Numbered from the stretch's first letter, positions 11,461 through 24,084 are shown. The stretch: DNA of 64,000 bases from Lathyrus oleraceus (GCF_024323335.1 NC_066581.1:460867197-460931196); one strand, 5' to 3'. The notes: generated by a model from the sequence alone, not told the origin. Made by a program: numbers and translations.

Positions 11461-12400
11461 CATTTATTTTTTCTTTAAATTTTTGTAACCTTAACATTTA
11501 TAATATATATAGCAACTTTTGGTTACAACAAAAATAACATAAACTCCCATAAACACCCCTAAAACAAATAATTTTCGCAAACGCACAATACATGACATAA
11601 CATACCAATATAAATACGCCCAAAACAACACAAACAACATATAAAAAAGACTTAACACCACAACATGTCTAAGAGATTACAACAATCAAAACAATGTTAG
11701 TTGCTGCATACATCATATCCCAAACATCATTGTCATCTTTAACTCGCACCCACATACACTGCGTGACATTATTGTCATATGCAATTGAGATATACGAAAC
11801 AAACCTCTCGATAGTTCTAATTATTTTCCCATTATTAATCTCTCAATCTAACCAACTTTTCAATCTCCTTTCAAGATGCTCGAAATTTTGGATGTTCCAA
11901 AAAAGCATTTTCATTGGAGGTTTCATTGCCGAATAACATACATAACAATCATGATAGAACTAATTAAAAAAGTAAAAGAAGAATTTGAAATTAGATGTGA
12001 AGTGAATGAAGTAAATGGTACGAGACATCTCTATTTATACTAAGAAAATTTCATAATATATACTCGTGCCAGATGAATTCACGCCACCTTTGATAAATTA
12101 TACAGTAACGTCAATTAAATTGACTATATCATATACAATCATCAATTTAAATAGTCTTCATTAAAAAAATTAAGTATTATTGTCGATTGGTCTAGCAAGA
12201 CCACTTTTGTTCCAATTTTTTTGTTTGAATCTTTTTTAAACCTTATTATTTTGGAAATAAAATTTTAAAAGTGAATTATTTGGATAAAAAATAAAAAATA
12301 AATTAAATTTATAAATAATTTCTTAAAGAAAAAATCAATAAATAAAATAGAAAAAAAAGAAAAAGAGAAAGCTTCAAGATCGGAAGATAGATAGGGTTTG
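11461..12400. other. AT-rich spacer upstream of the MUB gene
   Basis: I see no gene here. The stretch is AT-rich with short A- and T-runs. A TATA-like tatttatact at about 12033 is far from the gene and unproven as a promoter. Confidence 0.5.
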
Positions 12401-12532
12401 TCTGAGTGATGTATCAAATTATAATTTTTATCTTTTTATTAGATTCTCTCACAATTTTCTTACACCTTTAGATTCTCTCTCCCACTCCCTAAATATCTCT
12501 CTCATTTCAATTTCAATTCCAATTCCAATTCA

Positions 12533-12549
12533 ACTCTCTCTCTCTCTCT
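12533..12549. repeat. CT microsatellite in the MUB 5' leader region
   Basis: About eight CT units lie 170 bp upstream of the MUB start codon. CT-rich leaders are common near plant transcription starts, which fits a start at about 12400-12530. Confidence 0.75.
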
Positions 12550-12558
12550 AAAATCACC

Positions 12559-12600
12559 ATGTATAGTTACGAAGAAAACAAAACCAACACTTTCAATTGA
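12559..12600 (+). CDS. Possible short upstream ORF (13 codons) before MUB
   Basis: An ATG in the context tcaccATGt opens a 13-codon frame ending TGA, 118 nt before the MUB ATG. It counts as a uORF only if transcription starts upstream of it, which the CT-rich leader suggests but does not prove. Confidence 0.35.
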   Translation: MYSYEENKTNTFN

Positions 12601-12718
12601 TCATTCACCACCAAAAACCACCGCAAAACGCTACTAATTGCTCTGAAACAGTGCTATTCTGAGATTGTTAATTTGATTGATTGATTTCGTTTCTTAGTTG
12701 TAATTATTGCGATTCGAG

Positions 12719-12848
12719 ATGCCGGAAGAAGAATTGGTGGAGCTCAAGTTCCGTTTATACGATGGATCGGATATTGGACCGTTTCGTTATTCACCAACTT
12801 CAACTGTATCTATGCTCAAGGAAAGGATTTTTGCTGAATGGCCTAAAG
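12719..12848 (+). CDS. MUB: MUB exon 1 (coding)
   Basis: It encodes residues 1-43 plus the first base of codon 44. The donor is AAAG|GTTAAT. The ATG is the family start (MPEEELVE). Confidence 0.93.
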
Positions 12849-15800
12849 GTTAATTGATTAAGCACTTTTGATTTTTTTATTTTCGATTTTGTTAATCCGT
12901 GCTTTGTTTTGGTTTGATCTTTGTTTAGTGTTTGTTTGGTGTTTGTTTTTAATTTTTGATATTTTGATTGTAATTTCAACTATTAGGACTTTGAGTTCTT
13001 TGGCTTGAATGAAGTCAATGATTTAGCTCTTTTGGTGTGAGGTTTCATTGCATTTTTTTCTCATAATAGCTGCATTTTTGTTGTTGTGCAAGTTGTTTTG
13101 AGAAAATAAAAGTGATTGCATGTAAACCTGCACTCTGGAGCTTCTTTGTAGCACCGACTCCTTTCGAAGAAAAAAAAGTAAAAAAAGTGTGTATGTGATA
13201 GTGTCGGTGTTCAAAACCGCCACAAATGATACTTTTAATTAATTTATTTTTTTAAATCATTATCGGTGTCAACGTGTCGGTTTCGGTGTCGTGTTTCCGG
13301 TGTCTGTGCTTCATACCTATGTAGTACAGACAACTCTGAGAAAAGTGTGTCTCTGTCAGTAACCGAAACCGCTATTTGTGAATAGGTTAAATTTCTTTAT
13401 TTTTTAAAATTATTACCGACTATTGGTATCGTGTTTCCGGTGTCCGTCTTTCATCTGCATCCATCGATGTTGTGTTTGAATTGAATTGTTGGTGCTATTT
13501 AGCCGAATTAGGGTTTTCTTATTAAATTTATTTTTATTGTGTTTGATGCTCTTTTTGTGAAGGTGATAATGGATTCTATTTTGAGGATAATGTTTTTTTA
13601 TGTTTGTTTGTACCCAAATGGGGCAAGTGGTGTGTTAATTTATTTTTGTTTTGCAGTTCTATATATGTACTTTGTTAGAAGTTGGATAAATTTGCTTTGA
13701 ATAAAAATGCTTTTGGCTTCAATTGGGTGGTTGAATTAGGTGAAGCATAAGATTCTTTTCTTTGATTGGATAAGAAAAATAGTGAATGTGATGTCATAGG
13801 TTTAGTTTTCTGGGTGTGTTTTTTTGTTTCTTGTCTTGTTTTTAAAGAGAAGAAAGTTCTGCCTTTTTTGTTTGGAAACACTAATAAATGTTAATATCTG
13901 TTGGATCAGTAAGGGGAACTACTTGGTAGATTTTATCTAGAAAAGTCTCAATGGTGTTTTTTTGGCAACCTGCATTTTTAGGTATGTGAATTACAGTTTT
14001 GGGAGTTGGATATGCAAAATAAATACAAAAGAAAATGGTGTTCGTAGGTTCGTGTATACATAGTAATTGTTTGGGCGAGCATTTTGGTTATTGTGATTTG
14101 AATCAACTTGATTGTGTTAATTGATTTGGTTCAAATTGAGTTTGAAGTGAAGTCATTTATGTGCGAGTGTTTTTACTCTGAAAGCTTGAGATGTTAAGAT
14201 ATTGTCTACAATTCTATTGGCTAAAAAGGGAAAATGTGTATATGCTACATTTTGCTATAAATAAATGATTTGGTTTGGTTGGTAATGGTTATAGAGGTCA
14301 TTGAGAGGCTTTTATTTGTCATCACTATCTTGTGGTTATTGTGGTCATGCAATTGACTATTTTGGCTCTTTCATTTTAGGTGGCTATGTTTTTAAGCTCA
14401 GATAGCATTGCATAATGTTATAGTGGATAGCGGGATAGCCGCCATTAAAAAAGACAAAAAAGTCAATACTCAAAGTAAACATAAATATTTAAAAATAGAA
14501 AATACACAAAATTAAAGAGACCATAATACTTAATAGGTAAGAAACCTGAAGTGTAAAACAATAAAACTTAAGCAAAGAAGAAGAACTGGACTAAGCCGTA
14601 AAGTAGAAGTAGGAAGAAGAACAAAACAATTGTTTGTGAGCAAGAATACAATGGAATAAAAAACATAATATTACCCTTAAAAATGTTTAGATTGAAATTT
14701 ATACCGTTACAAAAGATAACGGCTTAAAAAAAAGAATTTGAGGAATTTATCCTTGAAATTCTAACAGCAGAAACCATTACGGTTCAAGGCCGCAATTTTG
14801 TGGTAATTAGCAGCCGCAATTTCACGGCAATTAGTTGCTGCCGCAACAACGACTATTGCTGGTGGCAACTCGTAGGCCCAAAGTGTCGGACCAAACCCTC
14901 TCACCGCTATGCTATTCCGCTTATTTTGGCCGCCATGCTATTCTGCTTAGCATGCTATTGACAACATAATTAGGTGGTTTAGGCATTTAAGAGACCTGTA
15001 GCCTGTAGGGGCACCAGTTACGACACAGAGTTGACCTGAAGTCTCATAGAACAAATTCACAGAACAATTTCAAGAGTTAGTATCGAGATATATACTTTTT
15101 TCAGATGATATAGTCCTACTTGAAGAGTCAAAGGAGGTTTTAAATGAGAGGTTGGAGACTTTGAGATGAGCCTTAGAAAGATATGACTTTCGCCTAAGCA
15201 AAAGTGGAGTATATGGAATGTACGTTTAACAAAAGGAGAAGTGTTTTTAAGTTCTAACTTAAAGGTGAAAGTTGGAGATCATAATATACCACAAGTCATA
15301 CAGTTTAAATATCTTGGGTTTGTAATACACAAGAAGAATTAGAAGGGGATGTAAACCATCTAATTCAAGCTGAAGGATTGAAATGGAGGAGAGTCTCAGG
15401 AGTTTTATGTGACACAAAAGCATCTCTCAAGCTGGAGGGAATCATTTTTCGAACAATAGTAAAACTTGCGATGTCATACAAGACTGAATGTTTAGTGGTT
15501 AAGAATCAACACTGGAATAAAATAAGTGTAACGGAGATGAAGATGTTGCGTTGAATGTGTGGTAAGATTAAACTAAATAAAATTAGAAATGATAATATTA
15601 GAGAGTGTTGAGGTAACACCTATAGTAGAATAGATGGTGGAAAATAAATTTAGGTGGTTTGAGCATGTAGAGAGAAGACTTGTAGATTCTGTTGTAAGGG
15701 GAGTAAATAAGATGGAGAGGAGTCAAATAACTAAATATAGAAGAAGACTTAGAAAAACTATAAAAGAAACTATTAAGGAAGATCTTGAGATTAACTGATT

Positions 15801-18387
15801 GGATTGCATATAGCCAACCCTTAGTGAGATAAGACTTGGTTGTTGTTGTTGAAAAAGGTACTCCTAGATAAAGATTTATGATTTTTAGTAAGACATAGAC
15901 TCTGCATCAGAGTTAATTGAGTTAAGTATTTAATTCCAGCTGATTGGCAACTTGTAATTATGGTTTGGTATATCCTCCTTTGTTAAATTTCACTTATAAT
16001 AATAATGCAGATTTTGTATCATGATATTCTGGTTTGATCAAAACGATTAACTAGACAACAGTTCCAGTTACTAAAATCTCTTTTAGACATACAAATGTGC
16101 AACATATGAAGTAGTAACTTCGTATTCTCTTCTAAATGTTTATCGTTTAGGAACCAATTATATTTGATTGAATACTTCCAGTGGATGTTGCCATCCGCGA
16201 AGTCATACTCCACTTTGTATTAGTGATGGACGTGGGACATAGCTCCTGTGATTTTTCCCTTGGGCTATGTTGGATTAATGGAAATGAATGATTGAATCAT
16301 CATTTAATGTGGCATTGTTTGAATAGTTTGAAATAGGATGGAATAAAATGGAGTATGATGGAATGATTCTATCCCATTCCATCAAATTTCCACTATTTCT
16401 TCAATTTTGGTGGAGGGGATGGAATGAGTTTTTTCTCAGACAATGGAATGCTGAGTGTATTCCCTCTCATTCTTTTCTGTTTCATTATATTTCGTTTCAT
16501 TCCATTTCATTCTATTATGCTCCACTCTTTATTTAGTACCCAACGATAATTTGTGTTGCTTTAGTACTATATTCTTGTCCTTTACTTTTGAACAGTTCTT
16601 TTTCTAACCCTTTTATTTTATTTTAAAATTTGTCTTTTGTTCTGGTTTGTCCATAGACAAGAAAATCATACCAAAGGCAGCAAATGATATAAAACTCATA
16701 AATGCTGGTAAAATTTTGGAGAACAACAAAACGGTTGGCCAGTGTAGAGTGCCTTTTGGTGAGCTTCCTAAGGGGGTCATCACCATGCACGTTGTCGTCC
16801 AGCCATCTTTGGCAAAAGCAAAATCAGGTAGATTTTACTCCCAAATCCAAAGTAAATTGTGTGATTATTTATTACTGTTTTGATAATCAATTAGTTAGTT
16901 CCAGAAGTTAATGCATTTATACTTGTATGCCGCCGTTGAAATAATAGAGATTTGAATAAGGGAGGAGGAGAAGAAAAAAACTCAAAATAATCCAATTATA
17001 TTGATTGTGAGGGATTTGATGCTAAGGCCAAAGTACTAACCCATGATTGTGTTTATTACCATCCTTATTGAGAAACATATCTTCAAATATGAAAGCAACT
17101 CTTGAGATATTAATAGTATCTCTAAGATATTATAGAATGATGATATTATGAGATATTTTGTAGATATTCTAAAAGGTACTAGCTTATTAAATGAGGCCTA
17201 GTTAATTAATTTTTCTCTGTTTACATATGTTCTGTTCTGCTATTTAGTTACACTTTAATTTTAGGGCCATTTCTTGATTTTGAATATTTGAATTCTAGTT
17301 TATTAGTTCCATCCAGTTCTTGTGTCAGTCTCACCAGTAACAACCCAAAACAGAAAACTATTCTCATTATAATGGTTGCTTTTAGGGATTAAGGCACCCC
17401 AAGGTTTTCTTATCAAGTAAGCAACCAATTTGGTCCCTGAAGCTGTTAAGAGTGTATCAACCTAGTCTCCAAATTTTCATTATTCCAAAATGATCCATAG
17501 AATTGGAAATCATAATTAGGTTTGTTCCTCGGTCTGGATCTGTTATCTAATGCATCCCTAACATTACTCACTCACTGTCATTATAATCCCTCCATATTTG
17601 AATTGAGTGACGGCCGTGATTAAATATTTGCAATTTCAATTATCATTTTAGATCATTAATAGTGGGAGTTTTAAGTTCTAAGTCTTACAATTTTAGGACC
17701 AAATTAGGTATTTATGGTTTTGTTATCATAACTCCTAGGCACATTTTTTTTATAGCTATATAGCACTGATAATTGTACAGGTGTAGAAATGTATATAATT
17801 TGAATCATTTTAGAATCCTTAGTTAGGCAGCCCTTGCCTGCAGCGATATTTTTAATGTGTTCTCAATAGACTTGATAGCATTTGTGTTTGTTACAGCAAT
17901 GTCTCAAAGAGACAGCTCAATGTTGGTTGTAAGCTATTAGGTCTGAGTATTGTGACCTATGTAGCACCAATACTTCTTATCGAAAGCGTGTCTGACACAT
18001 GTCAGTGTTTGGCCCTAACACATTATATTTCCTTAATTAATACTACCTCCGGTCCTTTTCACAAGAGATTATTTACTTTTTAGATTAATTAGATAATCAA
18101 TGTATCTGATCTTATATAGTTCAAATATATTAATTATTTAATGCATCTGATCTTATATAGTTCAAATATATTAATTATTTAATGCATTTATAAAGTGAAT
18201 CCTTTTCTTATAAAAAGGAGGAGGGAGTATAAATGTTGATGTTTTTGTATCAGTTGCCTGTTTGATGTCTGTCTCAGTGTCGGTGTTTTATGGATTATGA
18301 CCGAATGTTAAAATTTTTGTGTTGACATGAACAGACAAAGTTGATGATACACCCAGAAAACATTTTTGTGGGTGTACAATATTGTGA
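12719..18387 (+). CDS. MUB: Membrane-anchored ubiquitin-fold protein (MUB), three coding exons
   Basis: MUB proteins are ubiquitin-like proteins held at the plasma membrane by a lipid anchor; they are known to bind group VI E2 enzymes. The spliced product is 117 aa, the usual family length. Exon 1 (12719-12848) begins MPEEELVELKFRLYDGSDIG, exon 2 (16657-16827) holds INAGKILENNKTVGQCRVPF and GVITMHVVVQPSLAKAKS, and exon 3 (18335-18387) ends KHFCGCTIL. The final CTIL is a CaaX box whose Leu predicts geranylgeranylation, and the Cys two residues upstream is a likely palmitoylation site. All junctions are GT-AG, and both introns are phase 1. Intron 1 (3.8 kb) carries LINE and MITE debris and intron 2 a Stowaway. 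No stop or frameshift is seen, so the gene looks functional. Confidence 0.94.
14400..14965. mobile_element. Possible MITE-like insertion in MUB intron 1
   Basis: The left side holds atagcggg...gccgcc and the right side ggccgcc...atgctattc, forming imperfect inverted ends rich in the GATAGCGG motif. No clean target duplication was identified and the limits are approximate. Confidence 0.35.
15085..15853 (+). pseudogene. LINE reverse transcriptase fragment in MUB intron 1
   Basis: This is the 3' part of a LINE ORF2. Visible are SDDIVLLEES (the RT catalytic box in degraded form), FKYLGFVI, and the LINE tail FRWFEHVERR followed by KETIKEDLEIN. Stops and indels abound. The end carries a TTG run (about 15840-15851), like the simple-repeat tails of plant LINEs. 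It lies in the same sense as MUB. A second copy of the RWF-H tail motif near 14970 suggests an older LINE piece beside it. Confidence 0.75.
16336..16527. mobile_element. TGGAATG-rich inverted-repeat element (MITE-like) in MUB intron 1
   Basis: The left arm is rich in ggatggaataaaatggagta and the right arm in its approximate complement (cattccatttcattc...gctccac). This foldback structure suggests a small nonautonomous DNA transposon. The ends are not sharp. Confidence 0.4.
16657..16827 (+). CDS. MUB: MUB exon 2 (coding)
   Basis: The acceptor is TTGTCCATAG|AC and the donor TCAG|GTAGAT. It encodes most of the ubiquitin-fold core. Confidence 0.93.
18041..18229. mobile_element. Stowaway-like MITE in MUB intron 2
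   Basis: TA dinucleotides flank imperfect terminal repeats: ctacctccggtcctttt on the left and the complement of ctccctcctccttttt on the right. These are typical Tc1/mariner Stowaway ends. Internally a 41-bp segment is tandemly duplicated (18102-18142 and 18143-18183). Confidence 0.78.
18335..18387 (+). CDS. MUB: MUB exon 3 (coding, lipid-anchor tail)
   Basis: The acceptor is ATGAACAG|AC. It encodes the last 17 residues, ending FCGCTIL and then TGA. The C-terminal Cys-Thr-Ile-Leu is the prenylation box. Confidence 0.9.
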
Positions 18388-20159
18388 AAACCCATTAGCA
18401 TGGATAATAAGCTGCTGATCTGAAGTTATGGAAATGTGTAGCTGTGAAGGCAATAATCTGTTGGACAGTCCCATCCCCCTCAGATGAATGTTGCTGGAGA
18501 GCAATCTGTTCAGCATTGATTATTTTCTCATGTTTTATAAAATGTATGTTTAATGTATGTTAGTAAATGCAGTCTATATTACAACATCAAATATATTTTA
18601 TAGAAAGAAAGGTTTTGAACAATATTCCCTGCTGGAATCATCATATACCCGTTTCTTGTGCATTGGTGACAACAGAAATACTTTTCAAGCGTTTGGTGTG
18701 AAATACCTTAACAATATTATTGTCTCTTTATTTCTTATCATCATTGTCTTGTACAATAGAAAGAGACATTTTGTCATTTGTATAGATGAGATTCCATATT
18801 TTTCATTATTTATCGATCCAATTGCAAGATAATGTCGGAGTATCTAAGGAAAATTTATATCTTCATAATACCATCTATTTTCCTATATTCATGATTGGGT
18901 TGGAGACATCGTCATGGAATGAATACTCCTGGACGTATTATAGTCCTTCAGTAGTCTAATGGCCATTGTCATTAAAAAATGTCTAATGGCCATTGATCAA
19001 TAGTGTTAAATATTATTTATGATGAATTTTTTAGAGCATTTCATTAATACAAGTAAGAATATTAATAAAAAGATGAAGGGTGGTGTTCACTACACTTCAT
19101 GTAGTGATCCCACATTCTATTGTAATTGGATCTCAAATTGTCCTTCATATATTTTGGATGGTTGAGGCACTACAAGTTTGGCAAAAAAAAAACTGGTAAG
19201 TATCCAATCTACTTGTCATACATCCGGATTTTAATATTAAATGGAATTTGACATTTTTTAATATCTAGTTGACAATGTTTCTCACCATTTGATAATAAAT
19301 TAAATGGAATTTGACAATTTTTTATAAACATGAATTATAAATTTATAAATCAATCTAAGTAAGTGATGCTTTAGGAGTTACTATCCCACGTATAATTTTT
19401 ATGGGTATTTTTTATTGCATCCTATCTTTTTTTAGTCACTACGCAAAAAATATAATTGTCATCAGTTTTCAGAGATGTATCTTAGGACGCATCAAAGACT
19501 CAATTAATGTTAAAATATTTCAGAGGTGTATCTTTGAAATACATTGGAGGTTAAATCACGCTAGATTCTTCCTTAGTCTCATTTTTTTAAAATCAACTTC
19601 AAACACTCTCAACTTTTTTCTCATCACCAACTCAAAAATCAATCAACGAAGTTCAAGGAAATTTTAATCAATATCATCCAACATTGAAGGAAAGTTGAAA
19701 TTTGTAAGTTTTTTGAGTTTTTGATAAGTCTTTGAGTTTTTGTGTTAATGAGTAGAAATTGATGATTAAGGTTAGAAATGAGTAGAAATTGCATGTATGA
19801 TAGTTAAGACATAGTGTATTACATGTTTGTTGGCTGAAATGAGTGATCAAAATATCTTTTTGGGATTGCATGTATGATAGTTAAGACATAGTGTATTACA
19901 TGTTTGTTGGCTGAAATGAGTGATCAAAATATCTTTTTGGGATTGCATGGGTACATTCCGCTATTGACGCAACTGTTGAGTTGCAGAAATTTTTAGAGAT
20001 GCATCTCAATAATTTTTTAACGTTTTAGTTTTTCCAGATTCCGGAGATGCTTCTACGGAGCAAGTATTATTTTTTTTTTAATTTTCTTGCTTGTGGTATT
20101 TTTGCTTACATTAATTGTCTAATTTACTTTAACTTACATGTATAATGGTTGATAGAGTC
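18388..20159. other. MUB 3' flank and AT-rich spacer
   Basis: I see no gene. The MUB 3' UTR probably ends before about 18560. The part from about 19430 has several gagatgcatctc-like motifs (19469, 19522, 19996, 20041) that belong to the 5' flank of the plant-mobile-domain element downstream. Confidence 0.45.
19791..19944. repeat. Perfect 77-bp tandem duplication
   Basis: The segment starting gcatgtatga is repeated once head to tail with period 77 and no visible difference, so the duplication is recent. Confidence 0.9.
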
Positions 20160-21801
20160 AACAGGTTTCGAAGACTCCTGGTCCCTCTGGCCATGCAAAG
20201 CCATCTATTTATAAGGCTCGTGCTTCTCCTCATGTTACTCCATCTTCTTCTTTCCGTAGGAGACAAATTTATCTACTAGCGCATCACCCCCTCCATCCTC
20301 CCGCAGGCGTCAGGTTTTCGCTATGCAGGTGTCAGAGGTACCCGATTCACTAGTGCCACCTCATACTGTAGATGCTTATGAGTTCATGTCATCTCATACT
20401 GTTGATGCTGCTAATCTAGTGCCACTTCCGGAGGATGAGGCTGCTGTGGATGTGAGCCAGAGGCATTTGGAGGAGGTCATGTAGATTTGTCATTACTGTC
20501 TCTGTACCCAGACCATACTGCCAGACATATTTGAAATAGAGACGTATCATTAGTTGGATTTATACTTTTTTATTTACGTTAATTTTAATTGATAAATGTA
20601 TGACATTGCTTTTTTTTTCAGGAGCATGATTCGCAAAAATTTATTAACCACAGGCGAAAGATTACTTGCCAGCCTCAACTGATTGAGGATTGGTTTAAGC
20701 GGTTTTTATCCTTATCTGGCTTGAAGGGATTGTGCATGACCGATTATACTACGGTTAACCACGAGATGCTTAATGCATTCATGGAGATATAACACTCAGA
20801 GACCTCGTCATTTCATCTCCCGCTTGGTGAGATGTTTATCACACTCGACGATGTCTCATGTTTGCTACATCTTGCGATCATAGGGAGACTCCTAGATCAT
20901 GAGAGGATTACCAAAGATGATACACTCGAGATGATGGTAGATTATCTAGGGGCTGACCCAGGGGAGGCGAAAAAGGAGTTAGATAGGACCAGAGGGGCTC
21001 ATGATAGATATTAGTACCTGAAAAAGGTATATACATATGAGCTATAAAGAGAACATCAGGCCACGAGTGATGAAGAGCGGGTGGGCCTCCACATAGTGCA
21101 TGCTATGAGAGCATATCTACTATATTTAGTTGGCACTACAATTTTTGTGTATAAAAGTGCCACTTATACAGATGTCGTCTACCTAAGATACTTCCAGGAT
21201 TTCGAGCGGATCTATGAATACAACTGGGAGGCCGCTTATTTGGTTTACATATACTCGAAGTTGAGAGAGGGCTGTATGTGGAAGATGAAGTAGTGTCACA
21301 GGCAACGCCACACTACTGACTGTAATAATTATTGGTATTTTAATATTTCTTTGCCATTTTCATTTCATCTTTGCAAAGCCATTATTGATGATTCATGTGA
21401 TCCAGACTTTTCATTTCAGGCTTAGGTCATTCAGCACTTCCCGTGCATCTCTGGCTAGGCGAGTGTTGAGACTTACACTAAGGATATGTCGCGTGCTACT
21501 GCTTTTTCCCCGCTCAGAGGGAACCAGGCGACTGTGCCTTTCAGAGTGTATCTTGACGTTGCCGATGACATGCACTTCAAAAGCTATGTCGATCACCGTC
21601 AAACCCAACCATTTGATGAGATAATGTTATACTCTGGATGGATGGCCTATGGATCACTTCTCACAGCTCCTCATCTGCCCGAGCGTGTCATGCGACAATT
21701 TGGATACACCCAGACCATTCCTAAGCACCCTATTGTCTCTAATCCTACTACTTTGAGACATATAAAAATATATGGCATGTTTGATGATTATGAGAGTCAT
21801 C
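20160..21801 (+). pseudogene. Plant mobile domain (PMD/MAIN-like) protein, broken
   Basis: PMD proteins are plant proteins of transposon origin; some, such as the Arabidopsis MAIN family, became host genes. Visible in order: GGHVDLSLL and PDHTARHIW (20478-20530), a probable intron ending ttttcag at about 20621, LIEDWFKRFLSLSGL, LDDVSCLLHL, EAAYLVYIYSKLREGC, and after a second probable intron FRVYLDVADDMHFKSYVDHR. Stops near 20791, 21013 and 21045 break the frame. The Tekay LTR cuts off the 3' end at 21803. The intron-like gaps argue for descent from a spliced gene, not a retrocopy. Confidence 0.78.
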
Positions 21802-22636
21802 TGTGTAATACCCCGTATTTTCTTAAATACCTAAATTTCTATTAATTGAGGTCAATTGAGTTCCTATGTGCTCTAAAAATTGTCAATTGGGATAAATAGA
21901 GTAAATAATGAGTTCAGGTTGACTTAATTAATATTAATTGAGACTGGTCTTTTATTAATCGGGACATTTTGGTAACACTAATAATGGGTCAATTGCTTTG
22001 GTAGAACAAATATTATGGTTAATACCACTTAAGATATTTGTTTCTACCACTTATTAACCACACAAATGCTCACGGCCACTTGCAAATAACCTTTGACTCA
22101 CTCACCACCACATGTTATTATCTCTTACCAACTACCCACATGTGTCATTTCATTTGCTCTATGTATCAGAAATCTAGAGAGATAGAAGAAGAGGAAGCAA
22201 GCTAGTGAAGAATAAGAAAAAGAACCTTGGAGAAATCAAGAGCTTGGAACCAACACCATCATCTTCAATAACTTCTCCTCTTCTATTTCTTGAGATGGGT
22301 TCTAGTTAGAAACCCTAGGATTTCTAGAAGATTAGGGTTGTAGAATCATAGATAAATCATGAAAATCCATGCTATATGATGGATATTTATCTTGATGTTG
22401 TTGTTTTTATGAACATGTGCTTTGATGTGTTCTTATGATTGTTATTGATTACATGATTGTTGTGGTTGTGGGTAAGTGATTGGTTGTGGTTATGAACATG
22501 GAATCCTTGATATATATGTGTATATGAGCATGTAGTATGATGGGTTTGTTGGAAGAAGGAGTGGGTGTTATGTTGGAAATGGATTAACAGAGGATATGCT
22601 GTTTTGTGAATTGAAAATGTGGAAATGTGTGAGGAC

Positions 22637-22885
22637 CCATCGATTGGTCCCTGCAACCAATCGATTGCACAACCCTTTTGTTTTGCAGAAAATGTAATTT
22701 TAGCAAGACCAATCGATTGACAGTGTATTACAATCGATTGCACAAACTTTCTGTTTATGAACAGTGGAAAATTTTAGTGAACCAATCGATTGACACTCAG
22801 GATCAATCGATTGATCCTCTGCAAACTTTGAAAAACAGAAATGTGAGAGGAACCAATCGATTGGGCCTCCCCAACCAATCGATTG
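22637..22885. repeat. Phased array of eight ATCGAT palindromes in Tekay LTR
   Basis: ATCGAT, mostly as CCAATCGATTG, starts at 22639, 22660, 22712, 22733, 22785, 22806, 22856 and 22878. Pairs are 21-22 bp apart and the pairs repeat every 71-73 bp. The sequence between sites has diverged much more than the palindromes. Confidence 0.9.
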
Positions 22886-23383
22886 AATTATGTTAAAAAC
22901 TTCAAAATCCATTTGTTAAGTGTTTCTAAGTGCATTCTTCCATCCATTAATCAATCGTGATGCTATGCTTGTGTTGAATACATGCTAATGGTGAAAATTA
23001 CATGACGAATCTAGTAAGTTAACCTAGGATTGGTATTAGGCCATGAGTTAGGTTTATAACTTAGATAACATTGGATGACGATATTCATTCGTATGACGCT
23101 TATGTGGAGGTCATGGACGAATTGTTTCCATGATTGAGAATGAGACGCATTGTATGGAACACGCCATGTTATTGTTTTTACATTGTGGTGAATGAAGTCA
23201 CTTGTAAGTGATGAACCTTGTTATGGTTTGTGGAATCGATCATGTATTCATAATGTGTGTTTTTATGTGATGGTGCACATCTCTATTTTGGTATGCTTAG
23301 ATAAGTAAGCATTGGGATGTGAGACCGATGATTCGAGCCTCAATTGGGTTTGAGTCCCAACCACGGCGGACATGGGGTAAAGG

Positions 23384-23490
23384 TGGACACCTAAGTGGGT
23401 TAGATTCCCATACGGTGAAAGAGACCCTAAGTGGGTTATATTCCCATACGGTGAAAGAGACCCTAAGTGGGTTAGATTCCCATACGGGTG
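23384..23490. repeat. Three 36-bp tandem repeats in Tekay LTR
   Basis: Three near-identical units hold the core taagtgggttagattcccat followed by acggtgaaagaga. A length of 36 keeps all frames open, which explains small spurious ORFs on both strands. Confidence 0.85.
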
Positions 23491-24084
23491 ACGGTCGCTT
23501 GAATTGGGGATTAAGCCTCATAGAGGACCCGATATCCACCGTGAAAGTCGAATCATACGAGCATGCATGAACTGGACCCGGCTTAGACGTAAGTCCGTTC
23601 GAGAATTGATGTTTCGTGATCTGAATAATGATCGTGGTTGAGTTGTGAGAACTCAGGTGCATATTGCCATACATTGCGAGTTAGTTTCCCCATCGCTTAA
23701 GTCTCCGTTCCCTTGTTGAGTTGAGTTGAATATTGATTAGAAAACCCTGTAGAGCCGAGTGTCGCTCCCCAGATTTCCCGAATCCAAGTACAAACGCGAA
23801 AAAAGTGGCGAGGAAAAAGAGTAGAGTCGCCAGCTATGTACTTTTATCCCATGAGGAGGGAAAGGTAGTACTGCATAACCAAGAGGGAACGAATAAAACA
23901 AAGTCTCGAACCAAAGAAAACTGAGTAAGGGGGCCGGTTACGTGAAGGGAAGGTTATCGCACCCCTTCACGTCTGTGGTACTCCACAGGATCCACGCTTG
24001 CCATTTATGTCTAAAGTGTGCGTGTAAAAAGTCCTATACGCGATACGAAAGAGAGAAAATCAAAGTAGGGAAAAGAAAGAGTTA

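Larger units (their letters stand above)
21804..23759 (+). repeat. 5' LTR of Tekay-like Ty3/gypsy element, first part
   Basis: It starts TGTAATACCCCG (TGTGTAAT two bases earlier is also possible) inside the PMD gene. Ogre A with its CCGAG duplication splits the LTR; it resumes at 58668 and ends before a tRNA-Met primer site. The joined LTR would be about 2.3 kb. It contains two short-repeat arrays listed separately. Confidence 0.85.

Noticed and set aside
16647..16911. Short ORFs of 69-78 codons overlapping MUB exon 2
   Set aside because: One is the exon read through into intron 2, the other is a shifted frame. The spliced gene explains the sequence.
17895..17940. Alternative MUB last exon after a TTACAG acceptor
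   Set aside because: It would encode a tail without any Cys-rich prenyl signal. The exon at 18335-18387 gives the family's CxCxxL ending.
20160..21801. PMD gene as a working host gene
   Set aside because: Several stops and loss of the 3' end to the Tekay insertion rule it out.
23297..23674. Repetitive ORFs on both strands in the Tekay LTR
   Set aside because: They arise from 36-bp tandem repeats, which keep frame automatically.
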